The position numbers were made by a program, and so were the translations under genes. From Thalassospira lucentensis (lineage in GTDB: Bacteria; Pseudomonadota; Alphaproteobacteria; Rhodospirillales; Thalassospiraceae), in the NCBI RefSeq assembly GCF_032921865.1, contig NZ_CP136684.1, forward strand, positions 2,391,001 to 2,455,000: a DNA stretch of 64,000 nucleotides, in the 5' to 3' direction. Below are positions 7,598-16,562 of this stretch, one piece after another (positions within the stretch are counted from its first letter, which is position 1; each line of letters starts with the position of its first letter). The notes below the pieces were generated by a model. That model was given only the letters and a program-made list of their open reading frames with translations, was not told the origin of the DNA and ran no database searches.

Positions 7598-8623
7598 GTG
7601 ATCGAACTTAACAAACGGGTTCTTGCAGTCGGGGTGTTTGCTGCAGGGCTGGCTTCTTTCGCGCAATACGCATCTGCGACGGAATATCCGCTTACACTGG
7701 AAAATTGTGGTCGGACTCTGACCTTTGATCAGGCCCCGAACCGTGTCGTATCGCTGGGCCAAAGCAGCACCGAACTGCTTTATCTTCTGGGGCTGGCCGA
7801 CAGGGTGGTTGGAACGGCCGTATGGCTTGGGCCGGTACAGGAACAGTTTCGCGACGTTAACGCCACCATTCCGCGTCTGGCAGATAACGATCCCAGCTTT
7901 GAAAGTGTGGTCGGCCAGAAACCCGATTTGGTCACAACCCAGTTCCAATGGCATATCGGCCCGAATGGCAAGGTCGGAACGATTGACCAGTTTGCCGAAC
8001 TTTCAATCCCGGTCTATACCGCACCGGCTGATTGCATGGGCAAGGACAACACCACGGGCGGCGACGGAACCCGAATCGATGCCTTTTCGATGGATCAGAT
8101 CTATCAGGGGATAGATGACCTTTCGAAAATCTTCGATGTCGAGGAACGTGGCGCCGAACTGATTGCCGATTTCAAAGCCCGCGAAAAAGCCGCACGTGAA
8201 AAAGTCGCCGCCGTCAACGGCAAGGGCATTTCGGCCCTGTTCTGGTTCTCCAGTGCTGAAATCGATGTTGATCCGTTTGTTGCCGGTCAGAAAGGTGCGC
8301 CGGCCTATGTCATGTCGATCCTTGGTGTCGACAATGTTATCGACAGTGACGATGAATGGCCCACAGTCGGGTGGGAAACCATCGCACGAACCAATCCCGA
8401 TATCATTGCGATTGGCAAAATGGATCGTCGCCGTTTTCCGGCTGATGACTGGGAACTGAAAATGCAGTTCCTGAAATCCGATCCGGTAACCAGTCAGATG
8501 AGTGCCGTCAAAAGCGGAAATATCGTCGTCATGGATGCCCAGTCGATGAACCCGACCATGCGGACAATCGAGGGCATTGAAACGCTGGCCAAGGCAATCG
8601 AGGCGTTCGAGGCTACTCAGTGA
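7598..8623 (+). CDS. btuF: ABC transporter periplasmic binding protein, cobalamin/corrinoid type (BtuF-like)
   Basis: A 341-residue binding protein of the helical-backbone family used for B12 and siderophores. A Sec signal peptide (RVLAVGVFAAGLASFAQYASA) precedes the mature part, which starts with PLTLENCGRTLTFDQAPNRVV and SLGQSSTELLYLLGL typical of this class. GTG 7598 follows AAAGGA at six bases and gives the shortest sensible signal peptide; in-frame ATGs at 7559 and 7583 have poorer sites. The upstream cobalamin riboswitch and downstream permease and ATPase support a corrinoid substrate, though cobalt chelates or siderophores remain possible. Its TGA overlaps the next start. Confidence 0.8.
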   Translation: MIELNKRVLAVGVFAAGLASFAQYASATEYPLTLENCGRTLTFDQAPNRVVSLGQSSTELLYLLGLADRVVGTAVWLGPVQEQFRDVNATIPRLADNDPSFESVVGQKPDLVTTQFQWHIGPNGKVGTIDQFAELSIPVYTAPADCMGKDNTTGGDGTRIDAFSMDQIYQGIDDLSKIFDVEERGAELIADFKAREKAAREKVAAVNGKGISALFWFSSAEIDVDPFVAGQKGAPAYVMSILGVDNVIDSDDEWPTVGWETIARTNPDIIAIGKMDRRRFPADDWELKMQFLKSDPVTSQMSAVKSGNIVVMDAQSMNPTMRTIEGIETLAKAIEAFEATQ

Positions 8624-8653
8624 TCGGGCCAGTGATCAGACCAGTGATCGGTA
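8618..8653 (+). repeat. Three tandem 12-bp repeats at the permease start
   Basis: CAGTGATC recurs three times at 12-base spacing (units CAGTGATCGGGC, CAGTGATCAGAC, CAGTGATCGGTA). Each unit carries a GTG in the permease frame, giving the peptide MIGPVIRPVIGK. Confidence 0.7.
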
Positions 8654-9684
8654 AAGTCATTTCCAGCCCCGTTTTCCTAAAACGCATCAGCGTGGCATTT
8701 GCCGCGCTGATGTTGCTGGCTGCGGTCCTGGCGGTTGCCGCATCGGTGGGTGAAACAGCAATCCCGGTGGGTACGGTGATCGATACGATTGCCAATCATT
8801 TATGGGATGCCGGTCATCCGGTGGATGCGATCGATGCCGGTATTGTCTGGAACTATCGGCTGAGCCGCGCCATCGTTGCCGCAAGTTGCGGGGCGGCCTT
8901 GGCCGTTTCCGGCGCGGTCCTGCAGGCGCTTTTGCGCAACAGTCTTGCCGATCCCTATCTGCTGGGCATTTCTGCCGGGGCGTCGACCGGTGCGGTCAGT
9001 ATCGTGATTCTTGGTCTTGGGGCCGGGATGCTTTCACTGTCACTTGGTGCATTTATCGGCGCAGTGGCGGCATTCGCCTTTGTGACTCTTCTGGCGTTAC
9101 AGGCCGGGCGCGGCACGGGGGCAATCATTCTGGCCGGGATTGCCGGGTCGCAGATGTTTAACGCCCTGACATCCTTCATTGTCACCAAGTCAGCCAGTGC
9201 GGAACAGGCGCGCGGCATCATGTTCTGGCTTCTGGGCAATCTTAGCGGCGTGCGCTGGCCCGATGTGTGGCTGGCCTTGCCCGTGGCTATTGTCGGGCTT
9301 ATCGTGTGTCTTTGGCATGCACGCGCACTTGATGCCTTTACGTTTGGCCGTGAATCCGCGGCATCACTTGGTGTTCCGGTCAGACGCGTTTATGCCGTCC
9401 TGATTGCTGCGGCGGCAATGATGACCGCGGTGATGGTCAGCATCGTGGGCTCCATCGGCTTTGTTGGACTGGTAATCCCGCATGCCGCGCGCTTCTTTGT
9501 CGGAACGCGCCATGGGCTGGTATTGCCGTTATCGGCATTGATTGGCGCACTGTTTCTGGTCTGTGCCGATGTCATCTCACGCGTGATCGTTCCGGGGCAG
9601 GTGTTGCCAATCGGGGTGATTACTGCCCTTGTCGGGGCGCCGGCCTTTGCCCTGATCCTGTGTCACGGAAGGATTTTGCGATGA
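8620..9684 (+). CDS. btuC: ABC transporter permease, FecCD/BtuC family
   Basis: A 354-residue inner-membrane permease with about ten hydrophobic segments. Family hallmarks are visible: RLSRAIVAASCGAALAVSGA, LQALLRNSLADPYLLGISAG and VSIVGSIGFVGLVIPHAAR, the last being the region that contacts the ATPase. The GTG start overlaps the btuF stop (GTGA). The first 36 bases are three 12-base direct repeats (CAGTGATC cores), each with an in-frame GTG, so translation could start at any of three codons. It ends with an ATGA overlap with the ATPase gene. Confidence 0.88.
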   Translation: MIGPVIRPVIGKVISSPVFLKRISVAFAALMLLAAVLAVAASVGETAIPVGTVIDTIANHLWDAGHPVDAIDAGIVWNYRLSRAIVAASCGAALAVSGAVLQALLRNSLADPYLLGISAGASTGAVSIVILGLGAGMLSLSLGAFIGAVAAFAFVTLLALQAGRGTGAIILAGIAGSQMFNALTSFIVTKSASAEQARGIMFWLLGNLSGVRWPDVWLALPVAIVGLIVCLWHARALDAFTFGRESAASLGVPVRRVYAVLIAAAAMMTAVMVSIVGSIGFVGLVIPHAARFFVGTRHGLVLPLSALIGALFLVCADVISRVIVPGQVLPIGVITALVGAPAFALILCHGRILR

Positions 9685-10463
9685 CCCTGGAACTGCGCGA
9701 TATCGTCTGGTCTGCCGGTTTTCGCAAGATCATTAAAAATGTCTCGATCCGGGTTGAACCAGGCGAGTTCCTTGGCCTGATCGGGCCGAATGGATCGGGC
9801 AAAACAAGTTTGATGTCGGTTTTGGCCGGTATTCGTCCACCTGATCAGGGGCATGCGATGCTGGCAGGGCAGGACATGAAAAAGCATGGCCGTCGCAAAC
9901 TGGCCCGGCAGATCGGCTTTGTCGAACAGCAGGCCGACACCACAGACCGCTTGACCGCGCGCGAGGCGGTGGCACTGGGGCGCACACCATATCTCAGCAT
10001 GCTGTCACCCTGGTCTGAACGGGATGATGCGATTGTTAACCGCGCCCTTGGTGATGTCGACATGACCCATCTGGCCGACCGGTTCTGGCATACACTTTCG
10101 GGCGGCGAGAAGCAGCGGGTTCATATTGCGCGCGCGCTGGCACAGGAACCGAAATTCCTGTTACTGGACGAGCCAACAAACCATCTGGATATCCGCCATC
10201 AGCTTGGATTACTGGAACTGGTGCGCGAATTGCCGGTTACCGTGGTCGCAGCCCTGCACGATCTGAACCATGCCGCGATGTATTGCGACCGGATTGCCGT
10301 GATGCGTGATGGGGAACTGGTGGGCATTGGCAGCCCTGCCGACATTCTGACATCGGAAAATCTGCGCGATGTGTTCGGTGTCGAGGCAACCATCGAACAT
10401 GGCCCGAATGGTGAATGTGCGGTGCGTTATCACGCAGGCATGAAAAAAGACCGGGCTGCATGA
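9681..10463 (+). CDS. btuD: ABC transporter ATP-binding protein, cobalamin/siderophore type (BtuD/FecE-like)
   Basis: A 260-residue ATPase. Walker A GPNGSGKTS (~residue 34), signature LSGGEKQRVHIARAL, Walker B FLLLDEPTNHLD and the switch His (ALHDLNHA) are all intact. ATG 9681 overlaps the permease TGA, with GGAAGGA seven bases upstream; the frame is open 21 bases further up but that part encodes the permease end. Last gene of the riboswitch-controlled operon; a terminator hairpin begins inside its final codons. Confidence 0.9.
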   Translation: MTLELRDIVWSAGFRKIIKNVSIRVEPGEFLGLIGPNGSGKTSLMSVLAGIRPPDQGHAMLAGQDMKKHGRRKLARQIGFVEQQADTTDRLTAREAVALGRTPYLSMLSPWSERDDAIVNRALGDVDMTHLADRFWHTLSGGEKQRVHIARALAQEPKFLLLDEPTNHLDIRHQLGLLELVRELPVTVVAALHDLNHAAMYCDRIAVMRDGELVGIGSPADILTSENLRDVFGVEATIEHGPNGECAVRYHAGMKKDRAA

Positions 10464-10476
10464 CCCGGTCTTTTTT
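10443..10476. terminator. Bidirectional terminator between btuD and purD
   Basis: A 13-bp stem (10443-10455 with 10464-10476) of the form A6-GACCGGG / CCCGGTC-T6, with T-runs on both strands. It spans the btuD stop codon. Confidence 0.85.
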
Positions 10477-10487
10477 AATTCAAAGGC

Positions 10488-11771
10488 TTACTTCTGTTCG
10501 CGGGCAATCGCGCGCCAGCCGATATCACGGCGGCAGAAACCGCCCGGCCAGTTAATGGCGTCAACGGCTTCGTAGGCGCGTTTCTGCGCCTCGGTCACCG
10601 ACGTGCCACGTGCGGTAACGCCAAGAACACGACCCCCTGTCGCGGTCAGTTGGTCACCATCCATTTTCGTTCCCGCATGCAGGACCTTGACCTTGTCCAT
10701 CGCATCCGCATCGGCAACGTTTCTGATCTCGGTGCCTTTTTCGTAGCTGCCCGGATAACCCTTGGCGGCCATGACAACGACCATGGCGGTTTCATCATGC
10801 CATTCGGGTTTGACGGTATCGAGTTTTCCGGTGGCCGCCCCATCAAGGATATCAAGCATATCCGATTTCAGGCGCGTCATCAGAACCTGGCATTCCGGGT
10901 CGCCAAAACGGATGTTGTATTCGATCAGTTTCGGATTGCCCGCATCGTCAATCATCAGACCGGCAAACAAAACCCCCTTGAACGGATGGCCTTCGGCGGC
11001 CATGCCCTTGACGGTCGGAACAATGATCTGTTCCATGACCTTGTCTTCAACCGATTGCGTAAAGACCGGTGCGGGGGAATAGGCACCCATACCGCCGGTA
11101 TTCGGGCCGGTATCGCCTTCGCCAACGGCCTTGTGATCCTGTGCCGCAATCAGGGGGATGACGTTCTCGCCATCGCAGACGGCAAAGAAGGATGCTTCTT
11201 CGCCGGTCATGAATTCCTCGATCACCAGTTCCGCACCGGCATCGCCGAACTTGCCACCAACCATGCATTCGTCAATTGCGGCAAAGGCTTCGTCAACTGT
11301 CTGGCAAATCGTCACACCCTTGCCTGCGGCAAGGCCATCGGTTTTGACGACAATCGGCGCACCGTGCTTTTCAACAAAGGCACGGGCATCGTCAGGGGTG
11401 GTGAAACGGCCATAGGCCGCTGACGGCACGCCGAACTTTGCGACCATGTCCTTCATGAAACCCTTGGAGCCTTCAAGCTGTGCGGCAGCCTTGGAACAGC
11501 CAAACGATTTGATGCCGACTGCATCCAACGCATCAACAAGGCCCGCGACCAGCGGGGCCTCGGGGCCTACAACCACCAGATCGACCGCATTGTCGGCGGC
11601 AAATTTCACAAGGCCGTTAATATCGCTATCGGAAATGGCGACACATTCTGCTGAATCGGCAATCCCGGCATTGCCCGGCGCACACCAAAGCTTGTTCAGC
11701 CGCGGGCTCTTGGCAATTGCCCAGCATAATGCATGTTCACGTCCGCCACCGCCAACGACCAGAACCTTCAT
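10488..11771 (-). CDS. purD: Phosphoribosylamine--glycine ligase PurD
   Basis: GAR synthetase, step two of de novo purine synthesis. The 427-residue protein starts MKVLVVGGGGREHAL, the family N-terminus; the frame is open 23 codons further upstream but those residues are not family-like. ATP-grasp features follow in order: KGFMKDMVAKFGVPSAAYG, APIVVKTDGLAAGKGV, LVIEEFMTGEEASFFA, and GDPECQVLMTRLKSD. It is complete. Divergent from xseA over 113 bp and convergent with btuD; no other pur gene is nearby. Confidence 0.95.
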   Translation of the reverse strand: MKVLVVGGGGREHALCWAIAKSPRLNKLWCAPGNAGIADSAECVAISDSDINGLVKFAADNAVDLVVVGPEAPLVAGLVDALDAVGIKSFGCSKAAAQLEGSKGFMKDMVAKFGVPSAAYGRFTTPDDARAFVEKHGAPIVVKTDGLAAGKGVTICQTVDEAFAAIDECMVGGKFGDAGAELVIEEFMTGEEASFFAVCDGENVIPLIAAQDHKAVGEGDTGPNTGGMGAYSPAPVFTQSVEDKVMEQIIVPTVKGMAAEGHPFKGVLFAGLMIDDAGNPKLIEYNIRFGDPECQVLMTRLKSDMLDILDGAATGKLDTVKPEWHDETAMVVVMAAKGYPGSYEKGTEIRNVADADAMDKVKVLHAGTKMDGDQLTATGGRVLGVTARGTSVTEAQKRAYEAVDAINWPGGFCRRDIGWRAIAREQK

Positions 11772-11884
11772 GATTTTAACCTCGATTACGTGTCCGACTG
11801 CTTGATGGTCCAGACGGGATGAGCTAGGCTTGCACCCCATCCCGCTTGAAAATTTATGCGGGCTTTTAGCATAAAGTGCCCTTG

Positions 11885-13528
11885 ATGACGCAAGATTTGT
11901 TCGACCCGTTCGCTCCCATGCCCGAAGAACCCGCGAAACCGGGAAATCTGCCGGAATTTTCGGTCTCCGATCTTTCCAACGCGCTTAAACGCACGGTCGA
12001 GGATGCGTTTTCGTTTGTGCGTGTGCGCGGCGAAATTTCCGGCTTCAAGCGCGCAAGCAGCGGTCACATGTATCTCGCCCTCAAAGACGATCAGGCGGTG
12101 CTGGACGGTGTTTGCTGGCGCGGGCAGGCGTCCAAGCTTGGCATCGCACCCGAAGACGGCATGGAAGTCATCGTTACCGGCCGACTGACGACATTTCCGG
12201 GCCGGTCGAAATACCAGATTGTCATCGAAACGATGGAAGTCGCAGGCGAAGGCGCGCTTCTGAAACTTCTGGAAGAACGCAAAAAGAAACTTGCCGCCGA
12301 AGGACTGTTTGACCCGGATCGCAAAAAGCCGATCCCGTTCCTGCCCGATGTCATCGGGATTGTAACATCCCCGACCGGGGCGGTTATCCGCGATATCATG
12401 CATCGGCTTCGCGAACGTTTCCCGCGCCGGGTTTTGTTATGGCCCGTGGTGGTGCAGGGAACCGGGGCGGCTGAACAGGTCGCGCAGGCGGTGCGCGGTT
12501 TCAATGATCTTTTGCCCTATGGCAATATTCCGCGCCCCGATGTCCTGATCGTCGCGCGCGGTGGCGGGTCACTTGAAGACCTTTGGGCGTTTAACGAGGA
12601 AATCATTGCCCGTGCGGTGGCGGAATCCGACATTCCGGTGATCTCGGCGGTCGGCCATGAAACCGATACCACCCTGATTGATTTTGTGTCCGACCTGCGC
12701 GCGCCCACCCCGACGGGGGCCGCGGAAAAGGCTGTGCCTGTGCGACTTGATCTGATTGGTCAGGTCGAGGAAGACGGCCTTCGTCTGACGCAGGCCGTCC
12801 GTCGGCTTGGCGTGGAAAAACGCACCGCCCTTGAAAGCCTTGTGCGTGGTCTTGGCGATCCGCGCAGGATGCTTGAAGAACGCAGTCAGGCCCTTGATAA
12901 CTGGGCCGATCGGTTGCCACGTGCCGCAGGCAGTGTTTTACAGCAGGCGCGTGCGCGTCTGAACGAAGCCGGGGCAAGGCTGGTTAGCCCGCGTGAACAG
13001 CTTTCGGAAAAACGCGGGCGGTTGGAAAATGCTGGTCTGCGGCTGGATGGTGCGATCAAATCCGCGATCCAGATGCAAAAGGCCCGACTTGATCAGGCGG
13101 CCGCCGGACTTCGCCCGGCAAATGCCAAACGCGATATCGCACGTGATCACAAACAGATCGGCGATCTGGCTGGTCGGATGCAGGCGGCGGTTAAAAATAT
13201 CCTGAACCGCGAAACCGAAGGACTGGCGCGCTATGACCGTCTTCTGGAAAGCTATTCCTATCGCAATGTTCTCAAACGCGGTTTTGCCGTGGTGCGCGGT
13301 GCGGACGAAGGTTTGATCGGCAAAGCATCGGATCTGATTGCCGGGCAGGGTTACATTCTGGAAATGCAGGATGGACGTGCCGATGTAACAGCAGGGACGT
13401 ATTCCTCTGGAGAGCCCGAGGCGGCACCGGTTGCCACAGTCGCGCCGAAATCCGCATCCAAACCGAAACCGGCCCGGAAAAAAGACCCGGCCCCCAAAGA
13501 TGATGACAGGCAAGGGAGCCTTTTGTGA
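11885..13528 (+). CDS. xseA: Exodeoxyribonuclease VII large subunit XseA
   Basis: The 547-residue catalytic subunit of ExoVII, which degrades single-stranded DNA. It has the N-terminal OB fold (SVSDLSNALKRTVEDAF, FVRVRGEISG, GHMYLALKD), the central nuclease region with PDVIGIVTSPTGAVIRDI, RGGGSLEDLWAFNEE and ISAVGHETDTTLIDFVSDLRA, the long coiled-coil arm (residues ~280-430), and a Lys/Pro-rich tail. ATG 11885 was preferred over an in-frame GTG nine bases upstream; neither has a strong Shine-Dalgarno. Its TGA overlaps the ATG of the M23 peptidase gene. Confidence 0.94.
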   Translation: MTQDLFDPFAPMPEEPAKPGNLPEFSVSDLSNALKRTVEDAFSFVRVRGEISGFKRASSGHMYLALKDDQAVLDGVCWRGQASKLGIAPEDGMEVIVTGRLTTFPGRSKYQIVIETMEVAGEGALLKLLEERKKKLAAEGLFDPDRKKPIPFLPDVIGIVTSPTGAVIRDIMHRLRERFPRRVLLWPVVVQGTGAAEQVAQAVRGFNDLLPYGNIPRPDVLIVARGGGSLEDLWAFNEEIIARAVAESDIPVISAVGHETDTTLIDFVSDLRAPTPTGAAEKAVPVRLDLIGQVEEDGLRLTQAVRRLGVEKRTALESLVRGLGDPRRMLEERSQALDNWADRLPRAAGSVLQQARARLNEAGARLVSPREQLSEKRGRLENAGLRLDGAIKSAIQMQKARLDQAAAGLRPANAKRDIARDHKQIGDLAGRMQAAVKNILNRETEGLARYDRLLESYSYRNVLKRGFAVVRGADEGLIGKASDLIAGQGYILEMQDGRADVTAGTYSSGEPEAAPVATVAPKSASKPKPARKKDPAPKDDDRQGSLL

Positions 13529-14388
13529 TGCGTTTCGGAATGACCACGTTTCTGGCAACAACCGGTTTGATTGTATCGTGTTTCGGTGCTATCGCGGCCG
13601 AGCCGACCTATGAGGGCCAGTTTGTTCAGGGCGGCATCGTGTTCGGGCAGACCGCCCCCGGAAGCAGCATCCTTCTGGATGGCAAGGCGATTGATACGAT
13701 CGGGCCGGACGGGGCCTTTATCCTTGGCTTTCCACGCGATTACGAAGGCCCGGCAAAGCTGACGCTGCGCAACGCTGACGGGGCAGTCGAAGAATATGCC
13801 TATGATATCGGGGATCGCGAATTTGATATCCAGCGGATTGATGGCCTGCCGCCCAAGATGGTGACACCGGACCCGAACGTTATGGAACGGATCAAGGATG
13901 ATTCGCGTCAGGCCCGCGAAGCACGTGTCGAACGATTTACCCAGGAATTTTACAAGAACGGCTTTATCTGGCCGGTTCTGGGGCCGATCAGCGGCGTTTA
14001 TGGATCACAACGCATTTTGAATGGTGAACCGCGTGCCCCGCATTGGGGGATAGACATTGCCGTTCCGACCGGTACCGAAGTCGTCGCACCGGCTGACGGG
14101 ATTGTGACGCTGGCGCATCCCGATATGTATTTTTCCGGGGCGACCCTGTTTATTGATCACGGGCTTGGCATGGTTTCAGCCTTTTTGCATCTGTCGGAAA
14201 TCGATGTGAAAGTTGGTGATGTGGTTCGTCAGGGTGATCCTATCGCCAAGGTCGGGGCAAGTGGGCGGGCAACCGGACCGCATCTGGACTGGCGGATCAA
14301 TGTCGGGGATGCGCGTGTCGACGCGGCCCTGCTTGTGCCGCCGATGGAAGACGCACAAAAGGCCGCAAAGGCAAAGGCCAGCAATTGA
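13528..14388 (+). CDS. Secreted M23 (LytM-type) peptidase
   Basis: A 286-residue periplasmic protein with a signal peptide (LATTGLIVSCFGAIAA) and a C-terminal M23/LytM domain (residues ~160-275). The first metal ligands are visible in HWGIDIAVPTGTEV (HxxxD), with the lipoyl-like strands VVAPADGIVTL and VKVGDVVRQGDPIAKVGASG. The third motif reads GPHLDW: the second His of the usual HxH is Asp, so it is either a variant site or weakly active. The start overlaps the xseA stop (TGATG). Likely acts on peptidoglycan cross-links or as an amidase activator. Confidence 0.87.
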   Translation: MRFGMTTFLATTGLIVSCFGAIAAEPTYEGQFVQGGIVFGQTAPGSSILLDGKAIDTIGPDGAFILGFPRDYEGPAKLTLRNADGAVEEYAYDIGDREFDIQRIDGLPPKMVTPDPNVMERIKDDSRQAREARVERFTQEFYKNGFIWPVLGPISGVYGSQRILNGEPRAPHWGIDIAVPTGTEVVAPADGIVTLAHPDMYFSGATLFIDHGLGMVSAFLHLSEIDVKVGDVVRQGDPIAKVGASGRATGPHLDWRINVGDARVDAALLVPPMEDAQKAAKAKASN

Positions 14389-14417
14389 CGATGGATAAAC
14401 AATAGGGAACGTCTGCC

Positions 14418-15965
14418 ATGAAAAAGCACGGAGCCGTCGCCGCAGGACATGATGTCACAGCACGCGCGGCTGCCGATGTGCTTGAGGCTGGCGGCAATGC
14501 CTTTGACGCGGTGACCGCCGCGATATGGACGGCATGCGTGGCGGAGCCGGTTCTGGCGTCGCTTGGCGGCGGCGGTTTTGTCATGACGCGTCCGGCGGGA
14601 AAGCCGCCAAGGCTTTATGATTTCTTTGTTGAAACCCCGCTTGCCAAACGCCCGCGCGAGGAACTTGAATTTGAAAGCCGGTTTGCGACATTTGCCGGTG
14701 GCGTTACCCAGGAATTTCACGGTGGATACGGTTCGGTTGCAGCGCCGGGCGTGGTTGCCGGCATTTTCAAGCTGCATGACGATCTTGGATCATTGCCGAT
14801 GGCGATGCTGGCCGAACCGGCAATTACGGCTGCGCGCGACGGGATCAGGCTGGATGCGTTTCAGCGATACGTCATGGGGATCGTAACCCCGCTTCTGGCC
14901 TTTTCCAAAGACAGCCGGGCGGTTTTCGGTGCGCTGGAACATCAGGATGAAGACCGATTTGAATTGCCGGACGAGGGTTCCATTCTTTGTCAGGCAGATA
15001 TGGCCGACAGCATCGAATATTTGTTGCGAACCGGTTCGGACGGTTTTTATCACGGCGATCTTGGTCATGCGCTTGTGACCGAATGCCGGGAATATGGTGG
15101 CTATCTTACGGGCGCTGATTTGGCGGCATACCGGGTTCTGGTCCGTGATCCGCTATTGATTGCCGGACGCAACGGACGGTTTGTTTTAAACCCGCCGCCT
15201 GCATCGGGCGGGGTTCTGGTCGGGTTCGGGCTTAAGCTTGCGCGCGAAATTGAGCTCGGGGCATTTGGATCGGCCCGTCATCTTGAAGCCATTTCGCGCA
15301 TTCTTCATGCCACGGGGCTGGCACGTAGCGAACATGGCGCAAGCCCGACAATCCTTGCCGACGAATTTTGCGAAGCTTACCGGTCGATGATTGGGGAACG
15401 CCCGCTTAGCCAGAATGGCACGACCCATATTTCCGTGGTTGATGGCGATGGCAATCTTGCCGCCGCGACAATTTCGAACGGGTCCTGCTCCGGGCGGATG
15501 GTTCCTGGGACCGGGATCATGCTTAACAACATGCTGGGCGAGGCCGATCTGTCGCCTGACGGTTTCCATCACTGGCCGTGCGGTGTGCGCATGACATCAA
15601 TGATGACCCCGGCCCTGTATCTGGCGGCGAATGGTGATGCGATTGCACTTGGATCTGGCGGGTCAAACCGCATTCGTTCAACCATGTTGCAGGTGATGCT
15701 GAATATCGATGCCTATGACATGACCCTGCATGGGGCTGTGGCGGCACCGCGACTTCATGTCGAAGACAGTCTTTTGTCGGTCGAACCGGGATTTGACGGT
15801 TCGCTTCTGGATGGACTTAGCCTGGAAGACCAGCAGCGCTGGGATGCGGAGGATATGTTCTTTGGCGGTGTTCACGCCGCCAAAGTCAGTGGTGATGGCA
15901 CAAAATTCAATGCGGTGGGGGATGCCCGACGTAATGGCCATCAAGTTGTGATTACCGATCTGTAA
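14418..15965 (+). CDS. Gamma-glutamyltransferase-family hydrolase, no signal peptide
   Basis: A 515-residue Ntn-hydrolase of the GGT family. The N-terminal region (AAGHDVTARAAADVLEAGGN, AFDAVTAAIWTACVAEPVL, SLGGGGFVMTRPAG) is typical, and the self-cleavage nucleophile lies in GTTHISVVDGDGNLAA, followed by the glycine and Ser-rich binding region and GSGGSNRIRSTMLQV. Periplasmic GGTs have a signal peptide and ~580 residues; this one starts directly with the domain, so a cytoplasmic role is inferred. AGGGAA precedes the ATG. It follows the M23 gene by 29 bp and is probably cotranscribed. Confidence 0.85.
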   Translation: MKKHGAVAAGHDVTARAAADVLEAGGNAFDAVTAAIWTACVAEPVLASLGGGGFVMTRPAGKPPRLYDFFVETPLAKRPREELEFESRFATFAGGVTQEFHGGYGSVAAPGVVAGIFKLHDDLGSLPMAMLAEPAITAARDGIRLDAFQRYVMGIVTPLLAFSKDSRAVFGALEHQDEDRFELPDEGSILCQADMADSIEYLLRTGSDGFYHGDLGHALVTECREYGGYLTGADLAAYRVLVRDPLLIAGRNGRFVLNPPPASGGVLVGFGLKLAREIELGAFGSARHLEAISRILHATGLARSEHGASPTILADEFCEAYRSMIGERPLSQNGTTHISVVDGDGNLAAATISNGSCSGRMVPGTGIMLNNMLGEADLSPDGFHHWPCGVRMTSMMTPALYLAANGDAIALGSGGSNRIRSTMLQVMLNIDAYDMTLHGAVAAPRLHVEDSLLSVEPGFDGSLLDGLSLEDQQRWDAEDMFFGGVHAAKVSGDGTKFNAVGDARRNGHQVVITDL

Positions 15966-15981
15966 TCCGGCTTGAACCAGC

Positions 15982-16467
15982 TTAACGCGGAATTTCGTCC
16001 GCAGGGCGGACGTCAAGCAACGGAGCCGCATCTATATTTTCCGCATTCATCATGGTGGCAACCCGCTGCATGGATGACAGAAGCTGCGTCTTTTCCCAAT
16101 CTGGCAGGGCATCGAACTGCGATATGAATTCTTCGTGCAGCATGGTGGGGGCTGCTTTCAGAACATTCTGACCTGCCTCTGTCAGAACCGTATTGACCAC
16201 ACGCTTGTCCGTGGTGCTGCGGCGGCGTTCTGCCAGCCCGCGCTGTTCAAGGCGGTTCAGGATTGTGGTAACCGTTGCCTGGCTAAGTGACACATGATTG
16301 GAAATGCGACGCACCGTGACGTTCTGCAATTCGTCAATCGCCCGCAGGACCATCACCTGCGGGATGGTCAGGCCACAGGCTTTCATCATTCGTTTGGAAT
16401 GAAGATCGGTTGCGCGGATGATCTGGCGCAATGCGACCAGAATGTCCTGCCAGTAGGCCTGTGTCAT
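15982..16467 (-). CDS. MarR family transcriptional regulator
   Basis: A 161-residue winged-helix regulator. The recognition region is NVTVRRISNHVSLSQATVTT followed by the wing ERRRSTTDKRVVNTVLTEAG, both characteristic of MarR. Dimerisation helices flank it. Convergent with the GGT gene. Its own promoter (TTGTCG and GATAAT on the minus strand) is overlapped by an inverted repeat, which suggests autoregulation. Ligand and further targets are unknown. Confidence 0.9.
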   Translation of the reverse strand: MTQAYWQDILVALRQIIRATDLHSKRMMKACGLTIPQVMVLRAIDELQNVTVRRISNHVSLSQATVTTILNRLEQRGLAERRRSTTDKRVVNTVLTEAGQNVLKAAPTMLHEEFISQFDALPDWEKTQLLSSMQRVATMMNAENIDAAPLLDVRPADEIPR

Positions 16468-16521
16468 TATGGTTTCCTCGGGCGATGGCTCTTACGCCAC
16501 TCGGTAAAGGGGATTGACCGC

Positions 16522-16551
16522 ATTATCAATGCAATTTGTCCTGCGACAAAT
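16522..16551 (-). promoter_or_regulatory. marR promoter with overlapping operator
   Basis: Minus-strand -35 TTGTCG (16544-16549) and -10 GATAAT (16522-16527) are 16 bases apart. An inverted repeat ATTTGTC-CTGC-GACAAAT (16534-16551) covers the -35 and spacer, the usual place for a MarR autorepressor site. Confidence 0.5.
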
Positions 16552-16562
16552 GATGATCGCTG

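Noticed and set aside
10650..11423. 257-codon plus-strand frame opposite purD
   Set aside because: Antisense shadow of a well-conserved gene; composition rich in His/Arg/Gly as expected for such shadows.
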